From NCBI GenBank assembly GCA_037892765.1, contig JBBKBW010000037.1: a stretch of 26,155 nt of DNA. One strand, given 5' to 3'. The DNA comes from Clostridium_AQ sp900552125. Lineage in GTDB: Bacteria > Bacillota_I > Bacilli_A > Erysipelotrichales > Erysipelotrichaceae. This document shows positions 1 through 8,027 of this stretch, one piece after another; the stretch's first letter is position 1; every line of letters begins with the position of its first letter. The position numbers and the translations under genes are program-made. The notes under the pieces are model-generated. The model had not been told where the DNA came from, did no database searches, and worked only from the letters and a program-made list of their open reading frames with translations.

Positions 1-34
1 AAATATGATTTTTAAGGGATTGTTAAGAATTACT

Positions 35-64
35 ATGACATATTATGAAAATCGGTGCTATAAT
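35..64 (+). promoter_or_regulatory. sigma-A-type promoter of the acidic coiled-coil protein
   Basis: ATGACA at 35-40, an 18-bp spacer and TATAAT at 59-64. TGC directly before the -10 makes it an extended -10 promoter. It sits 85 bp upstream of the start codon at 149. A TTTTAA-N5-TGTTAA direct repeat lies at 10-26, just upstream of the -35. Confidence 0.7.
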
Positions 65-148
65 AGATACACATGCAGCATAGTGCATGATAAAACGACA
101 AAAGATTACCTTTCATATATATTAGAATATAAAATGGAGGTTTTATAT

Positions 149-1474
149 ATGAATGAAGATAGAAAAAATATGAATACACACGAAGATGATGATTTGTCTA
201 ATATGATTCATGAATATAGTAAAGATAACGAGTTAAGAAGAAAAATTGATGAACTAAAACGTCAAAAGGAAGAAGAAAAACGTATTTACGAAGCTAAACA
301 GAATTCACAGCATGATAGTATTTTTGATCATATCAGTGATACAGGATCATTTAAAAATACAGAGACTAATTCAAACAGTAATGGTATTCCAGATATAAGA
401 GTAGATGATACATTAATTGAAAAAACAAGAGTTGGTTTCGAAAATCAGCCTGCTTATGATAAAACATTAGTAATCATGGATAATAAAACTAGAGCTTCTG
501 CACTAGAGGAAACAAAGATTCTAGATAAAAATGCTACATCTGAGTTATATGATGATGAAGATTATGAAGAGGATGTAGTAGAAGAAGAGGAAGATGAAGA
601 TAGTGATGATGAAGTAGTTTTTGAAGATGAAGATGACGATGATGACAACTTATTATCATTAATCAATAAACGTAAAAAGAAAAAAGAAAATAAAAAGGAT
701 AAAGATGATAACGATGATTTAGAGGAAGATGATTCCGTAGATGAAGCAAAAACACAGAAAATGAATAAAATAATTACCTATGTGATTATTGGAATTGTTG
801 GTATCTGTATCGTTGTGGCAGCTTTTTTCGGTGTACGCTATGCTTTATCTAATTTCTTTGGCGGTAGTGATTCAGATACTCCAGCAGAGAAAACGGATCC
901 AGAAGAAAATACAGGAGAAACAACTGAACGGCCAACGGATGATCAGACAGATAATTCAGATGATGGAGGTTCTGTAAATATTGAAACAAATCAAGCAGAA
1001 ATCACTCGCTTAGAAAAACAATTAGATCAATATCAGAGTCAATTAGATAAAGTTAATTCTCAGTTAGAAACAGCTGAGAAAAATAGAGATGATGCTCAAG
1101 CAGAGTTAGATTCTTATCAAAGCTTGTATAATCAGGCAGTACAATTACAGTCACAGTCAGATGCAGTTAAAGCAGCTTTAGATAAAGTAAATCAGCTATC
1201 CTCATATCAGAATAGTTCTAACGCTGATGAAAAAGCACAGTATGATGCAGCTCTTCAAGGATATAGAAATCTATGTTCACAATATGGTGTAGCAGATTAT
1301 CAGGAAATTTATACAAAAGCAAGTGAAGCAAATAATGAATATAATACAAAAGCGCAATCTGCAGAAAGTAAAAAAGAAGAAGCAGAAACTCAGATTTCAA
1401 CACTTACTTCTAGAAAAACTGATTTAGAGTCAAAAATAGCAAATATTACTACAGAACTTAATAAATACAACTAG
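149..1474 (+). CDS. membrane-anchored protein with acidic cytoplasmic region and extracellular coiled coil
   Basis: Function not recognised. The start at 149 is chosen because GGAGG lies at 136-140 and the promoter at 35-64 lies inside any longer reading; this gives 441 residues. Layout: a charged N-terminus (about 1-85); a segment with three Thr motifs (DTLIEKTRV near 87-95, KTLVI near 105-109, ETKIL near 121-125); an almost purely Asp/Glu run (about 134-167); a Lys-rich stretch (about 174-186); one transmembrane helix (about 207-235); then a Ser/Thr/Asp/Glu-rich linker and Gln/Lys/Glu-rich coiled-coil segments (about 282-335 and 387-439). Charge and lack of a signal peptide suggest the N-terminus is inside and the coiled coil outside. 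The gene has its own promoter and terminator, so it is monocistronic. A role in envelope or division scaffolding is possible but unproven. The Thr motifs resemble FHA/Ser-Thr-kinase target sites only loosely. Confidence 0.8.
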   Translation: MNEDRKNMNTHEDDDLSNMIHEYSKDNELRRKIDELKRQKEEEKRIYEAKQNSQHDSIFDHISDTGSFKNTETNSNSNGIPDIRVDDTLIEKTRVGFENQPAYDKTLVIMDNKTRASALEETKILDKNATSELYDDEDYEEDVVEEEEDEDSDDEVVFEDEDDDDDNLLSLINKRKKKKENKKDKDDNDDLEEDDSVDEAKTQKMNKIITYVIIGIVGICIVVAAFFGVRYALSNFFGGSDSDTPAEKTDPEENTGETTERPTDDQTDNSDDGGSVNIETNQAEITRLEKQLDQYQSQLDKVNSQLETAEKNRDDAQAELDSYQSLYNQAVQLQSQSDAVKAALDKVNQLSSYQNSSNADEKAQYDAALQGYRNLCSQYGVADYQEIYTKASEANNEYNTKAQSAESKKEEAETQISTLTSRKTDLESKIANITTELNKYN

Positions 1475-1497
1475 CCGATTGTTATCGGCTTTTCTTT
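1473..1497 (+). terminator. rho-independent terminator
   Basis: AGCCGAT (1473-1479), loop TGTT, ATCGGCT (1484-1490), followed by TTTCTTT. It overlaps the stop codon of the coiled-coil gene. Confidence 0.85.
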
Positions 1498-1523
1498 CAA
1501 ATTTGTAAGGTATTCAATAAGAA

Positions 1524-1552
1524 TTGTTATTTTTTGTAGGCAATGCTATAAT
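1524..1552 (+). promoter_or_regulatory. sigma-A-type extended -10 promoter of the ligase-like gene
   Basis: TTGTTA at 1524-1529, 17-bp spacer, TGC then TATAAT at 1547-1552. The predicted transcript start near 1559 decides that translation begins at 1585 (SD GGAGGG at 1573-1578) and not at the ATG at 1561. Confidence 0.75.
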
Positions 1553-1584
1553 GAGTTTGCATGTTTAGGAATGGAGGGTACCTG

Positions 1585-2787
1585 ATGGAGAGAATTTCTT
1601 CTTTTCTACATCGAAAACTTGACAATTTTACATTAGATGAATATATTATCATGTTCGTCGTATGTTCAATATTTTTACCATTTGAATTTCCAATTCTTAC
1701 AATTTCAGGTGTATTAATATATTTAGTAATTACAAAAAGATTACGAAAAATTATAGCTGAAGTACCAAAATCGGGATTTATGATCATATTTTCGATATTA
1801 TCGATCGTAGTATCATTCTTTCATAAGAATATTATTGGCGGTCTATGTGCTATTGTGATTTTATTTATTATTCTTTTTATTTTTTACTACAGAACAATCA
1901 TAAATAAACGTCTATTTGAGTTATTGCTGGATGCCTGCTGTATAATATCTTTATTCTGTTTTGCTTATGCAATGTTGGAATATTGTCGTATTATTGATCG
2001 CTTAAATTATGATTTTCTACAATTTAAAGTTGAAGAAAGTCCTAAATATAGAATTAACTCTACTTTTTTTAACGCAAATTATTATTCAATGATGATTGAA
2101 TTTATTGTTTTAATTTGTGTATATAAAATGATGCAGGTAAAACAAAAGCGACGCATATTTTTCTATATAATTACCATTGTATGTAATTTATTCGCATTAT
2201 ATCTGTCTGGTTCACGTACTGCATGGATTCCATTTGTAGTAACTATTCCATTTATGTTTTTAATAAATAAAAGATTCGGATATTTCTCTGCCGCAATGGG
2301 TGCTATTGGTGGCTGTGGCCTTATGGTTTTAATAGAACCTTCACTACTGCAAAGGGCAAATATCTTAGCTGATTTTATGAAAAGAGGTAAGATTTGGATA
2401 ACCGCAATTAAAGGAATTCAGGAACATCCATTATTTGGAGAAGGTCCATTAACTTATTTCCATATCTATAAACAATATCATGGGCATCCTACTCAACACT
2501 CACATAGTGTTTATCTAGACCCTATTTTATGCCATGGAATTGTTGGTGTATTACTTGCAGGAATATATTTATATGGCAATTTAAAAGAAGTATATCTTTT
2601 ATTTAAAAGACGGTTGGATTTACGATTGTTTTCTTTGATTTGTGCATTTATACTTACTGTACTAATACATGGTGTTTTAGATAATACAATTTATTGGGTA
2701 CAGACGGCATTACTATTTTTTGTTGTTTTATCCGCATCAAGTATATATTTTCATAAAGAAAATCCAATACAAGGCAAAAATGAATAA
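1585..2787 (+). CDS. O-antigen ligase / Wzy-type polytopic membrane protein
   Basis: Protein of 400 residues, very hydrophobic, with about ten or more membrane segments. It carries hallmarks of the Wzy_C/O-antigen-ligase superfamily: GSRTAW (about 209-214), HPLFGEGP (about 281-288) and, in the large extracellular loop, a TQHSHSVYLD segment (about 303-312) like the HSHN motif of these enzymes. The family polymerises or transfers undecaprenyl-linked glycans on the outer face of the membrane. In a Gram-positive this could serve a capsule, teichoic-acid-like polymer or glycoprotein; the substrate cannot be read from sequence. The start at 1585 has GGAGGG at a spacing of 6. An in-frame ATG at 1561 falls at the predicted transcript start and is not preferred. 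No glycosyltransferase or flippase genes are adjacent, so this is an orphan, not part of a polysaccharide cluster. Confidence 0.8.
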   Translation: MERISSFLHRKLDNFTLDEYIIMFVVCSIFLPFEFPILTISGVLIYLVITKRLRKIIAEVPKSGFMIIFSILSIVVSFFHKNIIGGLCAIVILFIILFIFYYRTIINKRLFELLLDACCIISLFCFAYAMLEYCRIIDRLNYDFLQFKVEESPKYRINSTFFNANYYSMMIEFIVLICVYKMMQVKQKRRIFFYIITIVCNLFALYLSGSRTAWIPFVVTIPFMFLINKRFGYFSAAMGAIGGCGLMVLIEPSLLQRANILADFMKRGKIWITAIKGIQEHPLFGEGPLTYFHIYKQYHGHPTQHSHSVYLDPILCHGIVGVLLAGIYLYGNLKEVYLLFKRRLDLRLFSLICAFILTVLIHGVLDNTIYWVQTALLFFVVLSASSIYFHKENPIQGKNE

Positions 2788-2802
2788 GCCTTGTTTTTCT
2801 TT
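2769..2802 (+). terminator. rho-independent terminator
   Basis: ACAAGGC (2769-2775), 12-nt loop, GCCTTGT (2788-2794), then TTTTCTTT. The 5' arm lies inside the last codons of the ligase-like gene. Confidence 0.75.
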
Positions 2803-2871
2803 ATATTTATGTTGATTATTTTTCTTTTCTCATAGATTAAAAAAAAGTATAATGAATGTGAGGTGAAAAAC

Positions 2872-3075
2872 ATGCAATACTTTTTAGTCAATTTAACAGT
2901 ACATGCAGTTAGTTTTATATTATGTTTTTGGGCATTGAGTTGTGTTCGTTTTGAATTATTCACTAATGTAAGAAAGCCAGGACAGGTTCGACTATTATTA
3001 TTACTGCTGGCAATGGGGCTAGGATATTTAGTTGCACAGTTTTTATTGTCTATTTCCATTTATTATGGAGTATAA
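2872..3075 (+). CDS. DUF1146 family small membrane protein (YwzB-like)
   Basis: Protein of 67 residues with two hydrophobic helices joined by a basic loop. The pattern W-A-L...F-x-x-x-V-R-K-P-G-Q-x-R-x-L-L-L...G-Y-L-V-A-x-F, ending in a short hydrophobic tail, is that of DUF1146 (B. subtilis YwzB). The molecular role of the family is unknown. The start at 2872 follows GAGGTG with a spacing of 6; a GTG at 2863 lies inside that SD. A TATAAT at 2848-2853 may be the -10, but no good -35 is seen. The TAA stop is followed immediately by the ATG of the histidine kinase, so the two are probably cotranscribed. In B. subtilis ywzB lies close to murAA, spoIID and spoIIQ, which agrees with spoIID being downstream here. 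Confidence 0.75.
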   Translation: MQYFLVNLTVHAVSFILCFWALSCVRFELFTNVRKPGQVRLLLLLLAMGLGYLVAQFLLSISIYYGV

Positions 3076-4749
3076 ATGAATATGTTTAATAAATTTAAAG
3101 GATTAATTCGCAAAACGAATATAAAAATGCGATTGTTTCTAGGCTTTATCCTTGTGCCGATTTTTTTAATGTTTATCTGGTTTTCTTATTATTATTCATC
3201 TAATAGAGAAATACTTTTAGAGAAACATGAGACAAATGCCAATCGAGTAGTTTCGATGTCTGAGGAGTTATTTCAGGTCCACATTGATCATTTAAATAAA
3301 CAGATGTATAAATTAATCGGTGCACCGTATGTAAGAAATTTTTTATATTACCCTACGGATGAAAGTATATATTTACAGTTTGTTCAGGGATTGCATGAAC
3401 ATAATATTCTTGAAGAATATACAGGGTTACGATTATTAGATGCAAATGAAAACCAGTTATATAAAGAAGGGAATATTAATTCATTAGAGATATCTTCTTT
3501 AAAAGATGAAATTCTAAAACAAGGAGAAAATGGTCTATGGAGATATGATGAAACAAATGATTCCATCATACAGATCATAGGGATTTATGATTTATATAAT
3601 CAGCCGATTGGTTATTTATTAACAAGCTATGAAAAAGAAATATTTAATTCGTCTATCCTGCGAATGGAAGATGATAGTCTGCTTGTCGTAACAGATGAAA
3701 AAGGAAATTGTTTGTTTGGAAGTCTAGAATCATCTATTCAGAAACCTATTGATTTATCAGCATCAATCGTTGAAATAGACCAGATTTCGTATTACTTAAC
3801 AAAAAAAGAGAATAAGGATACTTCATGGTACGTAGTATATTTAAGTAAAGAGAGTGCAGTGTTAGCTGAAATATATAGTTATCGTGATATGCTCTTGATA
3901 TATGGTATGGTATTTTTGCTGGTGGTCGCAATTATAGCCTATTATATTTATCGAAGTATGATAGATCCAATTAATAAGTTATTGCAATCTATGCGAAATA
4001 TTGATGAAAGCAACCTTGCTTTAAGTCAAATAGAGGATAATGGTAAGGATGAAATTCATGAATTAAATGTTAACTTTAATGATCTTTTGAATCGTGTTCA
4101 AGAACTATTAGAGACAATAGAGAAAGAACAGGAAATGAAAAGGGAAAGTCAATTTCAGCTATTGCAGGCGCAAATTAATCCACATTTCTTATTCAATACC
4201 TTAAATACGTTAAAATATCTGGCAATCTTAAATGAAGATAAGCCTGTAAGTGAAGGAATTAGCGCATTAGCTAAGTTATTGCGTAATACAATTTTGGATA
4301 GTAAAGAAATGGTTAGCGTCCAAGATGAAATAGAGAATGTAAAAAATTATATCATTATTCAGAAACTTCGTTATGGAGATGTTTTCGAAACAGTATATAA
4401 TATAGATAATGATGTATTGGATTGTGTTATACTGAAGTTTTTACTACAGCCAATAGTGGAAAATAGTATTCTCCATGCATTTGAAGAAGATAAAGAACAC
4501 CAAATACTAACAATACGAGTTAAAAAAGAAGGAGAGTTTTTAAAAATTGAAATAGGTGATAATGGCAAAGGATTTAAAATTACGCAAACAGAAACACGAT
4601 ATAAGAAGTTAAGCGGTATTGGAGTTAAAAATGTTCAGGAACGTATTCATTTAATGTATGGAGAAAAATATTCTATGGATATAAAAAGTGTTATAGGTAA
4701 AGGGACAATCGTGACGCTTTTACTTCCATATAAAAAAAGTGAGGGATGA
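3076..4749 (+). CDS. YesM-type sensor histidine kinase
   Basis: Protein of 557 residues. First transmembrane helix about 21-40, an extracellular sensor region (about 41-270), second helix about 272-292, HAMP region about 293-345, then the His_kinase domain with the phospho-acceptor in QINPHFLFNTLN (His370) and a HATPase_c domain with N-box PIVENSILHAF (about 459-469), DNGKGF (495-500) and GIGVKNV (514-520). This is the YesM/LytS-like class, which autophosphorylates on His and passes the phosphate to a YesN/AraC-type regulator, here the next gene. The ATG directly abuts the stop of the DUF1146 gene, with GGAG at 3067-3070. YesM kinases usually sit next to sugar transporter genes and sense carbohydrates, but none is present here. 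The signal is therefore unknown, and the position among envelope and sporulation genes hints at a wall-related cue. Confidence 0.9.
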   Translation: MNMFNKFKGLIRKTNIKMRLFLGFILVPIFLMFIWFSYYYSSNREILLEKHETNANRVVSMSEELFQVHIDHLNKQMYKLIGAPYVRNFLYYPTDESIYLQFVQGLHEHNILEEYTGLRLLDANENQLYKEGNINSLEISSLKDEILKQGENGLWRYDETNDSIIQIIGIYDLYNQPIGYLLTSYEKEIFNSSILRMEDDSLLVVTDEKGNCLFGSLESSIQKPIDLSASIVEIDQISYYLTKKENKDTSWYVVYLSKESAVLAEIYSYRDMLLIYGMVFLLVVAIIAYYIYRSMIDPINKLLQSMRNIDESNLALSQIEDNGKDEIHELNVNFNDLLNRVQELLETIEKEQEMKRESQFQLLQAQINPHFLFNTLNTLKYLAILNEDKPVSEGISALAKLLRNTILDSKEMVSVQDEIENVKNYIIIQKLRYGDVFETVYNIDNDVLDCVILKFLLQPIVENSILHAFEEDKEHQILTIRVKKEGEFLKIEIGDNGKGFKITQTETRYKKLSGIGVKNVQERIHLMYGEKYSMDIKSVIGKGTIVTLLLPYKKSEG

Positions 4750-4754
4750 CTTGT

Positions 4755-6335
4755 ATGTATAAGGTGCTTATTGTAGATGATGAACGTTTGATTCGAATTA
4801 CATTAAAAAATATGCTGGATTGGAAGGCATTAGATTGTGAAGTAATTGCTACTGTGAAAGACGGAGAAGAAGCACTGCGCGTATTTGATGAACTACATCC
4901 GGAAATCGTAATTACTGATTTAAAGATGCCAGGTATGGATGGTATTGAGTTAATAAAGAAAATAAAAGAACGTAATAAAAATACACAAGTCATTGCTTTA
5001 AGCAATTATTCAGATTTTGAATATGTTAGAGATGCGATGAAAGCTGGGGCATTCGATTATTTATTAAAGGTAACACTAGAAAAAAGTGAGTTACAAAGAA
5101 TAATTGAACAGGTAAAAGAGTCATGTGTAGAAAGTAGTAAGAATGACCATGATGAATATGAAGCCGCAATAAATAAACTAAGAGAATGTATTGTGTTAAT
5201 AAAAAATGAGCATATGGTTAAGGAAGAAAAGCTGCAGGAAATATTATCTTTACCAATGTTTGATAAGTATTCACAAGGATTTCAAATGGGCTATTTTCGT
5301 GTAGATAACATAAATTATTTATATCAAACAAAAGTTAAAGATCATGAAGGTCTGCATCATAATTTAAAAGATTTAATTAAAGAATCTATTCCTATTATGA
5401 TGGGATATCATTTGATTTTTATCAGTAATCACTCTGGTATCATAATGTTTGAAAGTAAAGAGAAACTTCGTGTTTTAAATATTTGTCATAGTATTATTCG
5501 TAATATTGCACAATATCTTGATATCCATATGTCAATATCATTATCTGATATAATTCCGTCAACTGATAATTTTTACGAACAATTTAAATTATTATTGAAG
5601 GCACATGCAAGACGATTCTATCTAGGAGAAGGTTCTCTTATTCAGGTTGAGGAAAATGAGAATTTTAATGAATTAGATATGAATAAAGTAGATTTTCATC
5701 TTCAGATATTAGATGCAATGCAGATGAAGAATTTCACAAAGGTTTATAGTATTTTAGAAGATATCATGTATTTTATGCAGGAAAAGGAAATATCGCCTCA
5801 ATCTGTAAAAGAATACTTTATGTTTATTTTTCACAACATTGAAGGAAATGTAATGGCAAAAGGACTTCGTCATGCTTTTCCATTTGATTCTATTACAGCA
5901 CAGATTCCATTGTGTGAGACGAGTGATAAATTAGAAGAAATAGTAAAAGGTTCTTTTCAAACTATCGAAACCTGGTTACAGGATAGTTCTTCTCAGCTTT
6001 ATCGTAAAGAAATATTGGATGCGATAGAATATATCGAATCTAATATTCATCGAAAACTAACGCTAAAAATGATAGCAGATCACTTACATATGAATGAAAG
6101 TACATTAAGTCGTATGTTTAAAAGTGAAACAGGAGTAAATGTAAATTATTATGTGAATGAACGTAAAATGAAAAAAGCAATGGAATTACTAAGCAATCAA
6201 GATAGTATGATCAAAGATGTAGCATTGGCAGTAGGAATAGAAGATCAATTATATTTTAATAAAGTGTTCAAGAAATACTATAATATATCTCCTAGTGAAT
6301 TTAAAAAACAGATACATCCGAATATAACGGAATAA
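4755..6335 (+). CDS. YesN-type response regulator with AraC DNA-binding domain
   Basis: Protein of 526 residues. N-terminal receiver domain with the acidic pair VDDE, phospho-acceptor in ITDLKMPGMDG (Asp55), the SNY switch region and the conserved Lys in DYLLKVTLE; a long middle region (about 120-410) without a recognised fold; and a C-terminal AraC/XylS double helix-turn-helix (about 425-520) with the typical ending of a K-V-F-K-K-Y/F...S-P-S-E-F-K/R motif. It is the cognate partner of the upstream kinase and should activate transcription when phosphorylated. The start at 4755 has GAGGG at 4741-4745 (spacing 9). The ATG at 4746 touches that SD and is unlikely. The gene starts 5 nt after the kinase stop. 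A terminator follows at 6342, closing the DUF1146-kinase-regulator operon. Confidence 0.9.
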   Translation: MYKVLIVDDERLIRITLKNMLDWKALDCEVIATVKDGEEALRVFDELHPEIVITDLKMPGMDGIELIKKIKERNKNTQVIALSNYSDFEYVRDAMKAGAFDYLLKVTLEKSELQRIIEQVKESCVESSKNDHDEYEAAINKLRECIVLIKNEHMVKEEKLQEILSLPMFDKYSQGFQMGYFRVDNINYLYQTKVKDHEGLHHNLKDLIKESIPIMMGYHLIFISNHSGIIMFESKEKLRVLNICHSIIRNIAQYLDIHMSISLSDIIPSTDNFYEQFKLLLKAHARRFYLGEGSLIQVEENENFNELDMNKVDFHLQILDAMQMKNFTKVYSILEDIMYFMQEKEISPQSVKEYFMFIFHNIEGNVMAKGLRHAFPFDSITAQIPLCETSDKLEEIVKGSFQTIETWLQDSSSQLYRKEILDAIEYIESNIHRKLTLKMIADHLHMNESTLSRMFKSETGVNVNYYVNERKMKKAMELLSNQDSMIKDVALAVGIEDQLYFNKVFKKYYNISPSEFKKQIHPNITE

Positions 6336-6358
6336 GAAGAAACACCCTTTCATATCTT
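6330..6358 (+). promoter_or_regulatory. possible sigma-E promoter of spoIID (weak)
   Basis: GAATAAG at 6330-6336, 14-bp spacer, CATATCTT at 6351-6358, compared with the B. subtilis sigma-E pattern of roughly K-M-ATATT and CATACAnT. Matches are partial (about 5 of 7 and 5 of 8). A start near 6365 would produce a transcript lacking the 5' arm of the terminator hairpin that covers the spoIID ribosome binding site. This is inference from position and from the known sigma-E control of spoIID. Confidence 0.25.
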
Positions 6359-6380
6359 ATAGAGAGGGTGTGATTTTTTT
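6342..6380 (+). terminator. terminator of the two-component operon, overlapping the spoIID RBS
   Basis: The stem ACACCCTTTC (6342-6351) pairs with GAGAGGGTGT (6362-6371) with one G-U pair and a 10-nt loop, followed by GATTTTTTT. The 3' arm contains the AGAGGG that serves as Shine-Dalgarno for spoIID, and the U-tract runs into its TTG start codon. Confidence 0.75.
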
Positions 6381-7308
6381 GAAATTGTATATTAAGATTT
6401 TTATTTTGATTATGATTTTACTCATATCAGCTTATTTATGGCTAAGTCTGGATAATGCCTCTTTACCTTTTTGGGAAACAATAGAGAAGAAATTTTCAAG
6501 TGATGAAGAAGCTAAGGAAGAAAATATGGTACATATGATTCGACAAGATGGAACTAGTTTAAAACTATCTATAGATGAATATTTAGAAGGTGTCATTGGT
6601 TCAGAAATGAGTGCTTCATTTGAAATAGAGGCATTGAAAGCACAATGTGTAGCATCAAGAACGTTTGTAGTTCAAAGAGGATATGAGGTAGATGATACTA
6701 CTAGAACACAGGTATATCATGATGATAAACAGCTAAAACAAATATGGGGAACAGATTATGAAAAGTATCATGAACGCATAGTAAAAGCTATAAAGGAAAC
6801 GAAGAATGAAATTATGACATATGAGGGAAAACCAATAACAGCAGCCTTCTTTAGCAGCTCCTGTGGGAAAACTGCTAATAGTGAAGAGTATTGGCAGAAA
6901 GAGACACCATACTTACAAAGTGTAGATAGTTCATGGGATACAGCAGATAAATCTTATAAGCAGACAGTGGTGTTTTCAGAAGAAGATTTTCATACCTTAT
7001 TAGGCTTTGAGAATACAATAAGTGAAATAACTGAAACTCAATATTATGATTCAGGCTATGTGAAAAATATAGATATTGATGGGATTTCTTTTAGTGGAAG
7101 AGAAATACGAGAAAAACTTAATTTAAGATCCTCCTGCTTTTCAATCAAGAAACAGAAAGATGGATATCATATTACTACACAAGGTTATGGACACGGGATA
7201 GGTATGAGTCAGATAGGTGCACAGCAAATGGCACTACAGGGGAAAACATATAAAGATATATTAAATCACTATTATACAGATGTTAAAATTGATAAATTGA
7301 ATGTATAA
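6379..7308 (+). CDS. spoIID: stage II sporulation protein D, peptidoglycan lytic transglycosylase
   Basis: Protein of 309 residues. An N-terminal membrane anchor (about 5-24) is followed by the SpoIID domain. Visible signatures: IDEYLEGVIGSEM, with the Glu (about 76) at the place of the catalytic Glu of the family; EALKAQCVASRTF; AAFFSSSCGKTANSEE; and the C-terminal GYGHGIGMSQIGAQ motif. In B. subtilis SpoIID degrades peptidoglycan at the engulfing mother-cell membrane together with SpoIIM and SpoIIP; those partners are not in the window. The start is taken as TTG 6379, about 10 nt after AGAGGG (6363-6368). A GTG at 6370 is too close to the SD and the first in-frame ATG (6412) would remove much of the anchor. 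The next gene is the SpoIIQ-like partner of engulfment. Confidence 0.93.
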   Translation: MKLYIKIFILIMILLISAYLWLSLDNASLPFWETIEKKFSSDEEAKEENMVHMIRQDGTSLKLSIDEYLEGVIGSEMSASFEIEALKAQCVASRTFVVQRGYEVDDTTRTQVYHDDKQLKQIWGTDYEKYHERIVKAIKETKNEIMTYEGKPITAAFFSSSCGKTANSEEYWQKETPYLQSVDSSWDTADKSYKQTVVFSEEDFHTLLGFENTISEITETQYYDSGYVKNIDIDGISFSGREIREKLNLRSSCFSIKKQKDGYHITTQGYGHGIGMSQIGAQQMALQGKTYKDILNHYYTDVKIDKLNV

Positions 7309-7331
7309 GCATGGTTTAATAGGGCATAATC
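7303..7331 (+). promoter_or_regulatory. candidate sigma-F promoter of the spoIIQ-like gene
   Basis: GTATA (7303-7307) overlapping the spoIID stop, a 14-bp spacer, and GGGCATAATC (7322-7331), which fits the sigma-F -10 pattern GGnnAnAHTR at every defined position except the last. The spacer is one or two bases shorter than usual. B. subtilis spoIIQ is a known sigma-F gene. Confidence 0.45.
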
Positions 7332-7384
7332 ATCACTAGAAAGGATGTAATGAGCAACTAGCAATTACATAATTAGGTGATGAA

Positions 7385-8008
7385 ATGTACAGCTATAAAA
7401 AGAAAAAAAGATTTCCAAAACGTAGTTTAATGGTGTTTATGAGCTGCTTATGCATGTGTGCAGCTGCCTATTTAACATATGAATATACACTTCAGGATAA
7501 AGAAGCGCAGACACCAGTCTTTAATGAAGATACAACTCCGGTGCTTAATCTCCCACAGAGTGATACTATAGAAAAAGGAGTACAGCCATTTTCTGTAGAT
7601 GCAAAACTTGTGTTAGATTATTATGATGGAACAGATACAAAAGTTGCCTCGCTTACTAAATTTGAAGGTGTGTATCGCGGAAATCAGGGAATGGATTACG
7701 CATTTAATGATGAAGCATTTGATGTACTGGCAAGTTTTAGCGGTGAAGTGACAGAAGTAAAAGATGATAATATATTTGGGAAAACAGTGACGATTCATAG
7801 CGATGATCTCTCTATTACTTATCAGAGCTTATCTGAAGTTGCAGTAAAAAAAGGCGATAAGCTTAAACAAAAAGCTATTATTGGAAAAGCCGGAACCAAT
7901 ATTTATAATAAAGATTTAGGAAATCATTTGCATATCGTTGTGGAAAAGAATAAAGTATTGATTGATCCTGTGGTAATTATTGGCAAAGCACTAACCGATA
8001 TTAAATAG
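7385..8008 (+). CDS. spoIIQ: SpoIIQ-like forespore LytM/M23 protein with altered metal site
   Basis: Protein of 207 residues: a basic N-terminus (KKKKRFPKR), one transmembrane helix (about 14-31), a spacer, and an M23/LytM domain (about 90-197). SpoIIQ in the forespore membrane pairs with SpoIIIAH of the mother cell to hold the engulfment channel. The assignment rests on topology, length and position directly after spoIID. Of the M23 metal ligands, the first motif HxGxD reads NQGMD, so the first His is Asn100 while Asp104 stays; the last motif HLH (181-183) is intact. B. subtilis SpoIIQ also has an incomplete site and acts structurally, so catalytic loss is plausible. The start at 7385 has AGGTGA at 7375-7380. 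A terminator follows. Another degenerate M23 protein cannot be fully excluded. Confidence 0.82.
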   Translation: MYSYKKKKRFPKRSLMVFMSCLCMCAAAYLTYEYTLQDKEAQTPVFNEDTTPVLNLPQSDTIEKGVQPFSVDAKLVLDYYDGTDTKVASLTKFEGVYRGNQGMDYAFNDEAFDVLASFSGEVTEVKDDNIFGKTVTIHSDDLSITYQSLSEVAVKKGDKLKQKAIIGKAGTNIYNKDLGNHLHIVVEKNKVLIDPVVIIGKALTDIK

Positions 8009-8027
8009 TACCCAAGCGGTACTTTTT
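8007..8027 (+). terminator. rho-independent terminator after spoIIQ
   Basis: AGTACC (8007-8012), loop CAAGC, GGTACT (8018-8023) and a run of five T. Confidence 0.8.

Noticed and set aside
1561..1584. Upstream ATG adding eight residues to the ligase-like protein
   Set aside because: It coincides with the predicted transcript start and has no SD; ATG 1585 has GGAGGG at spacing 6.
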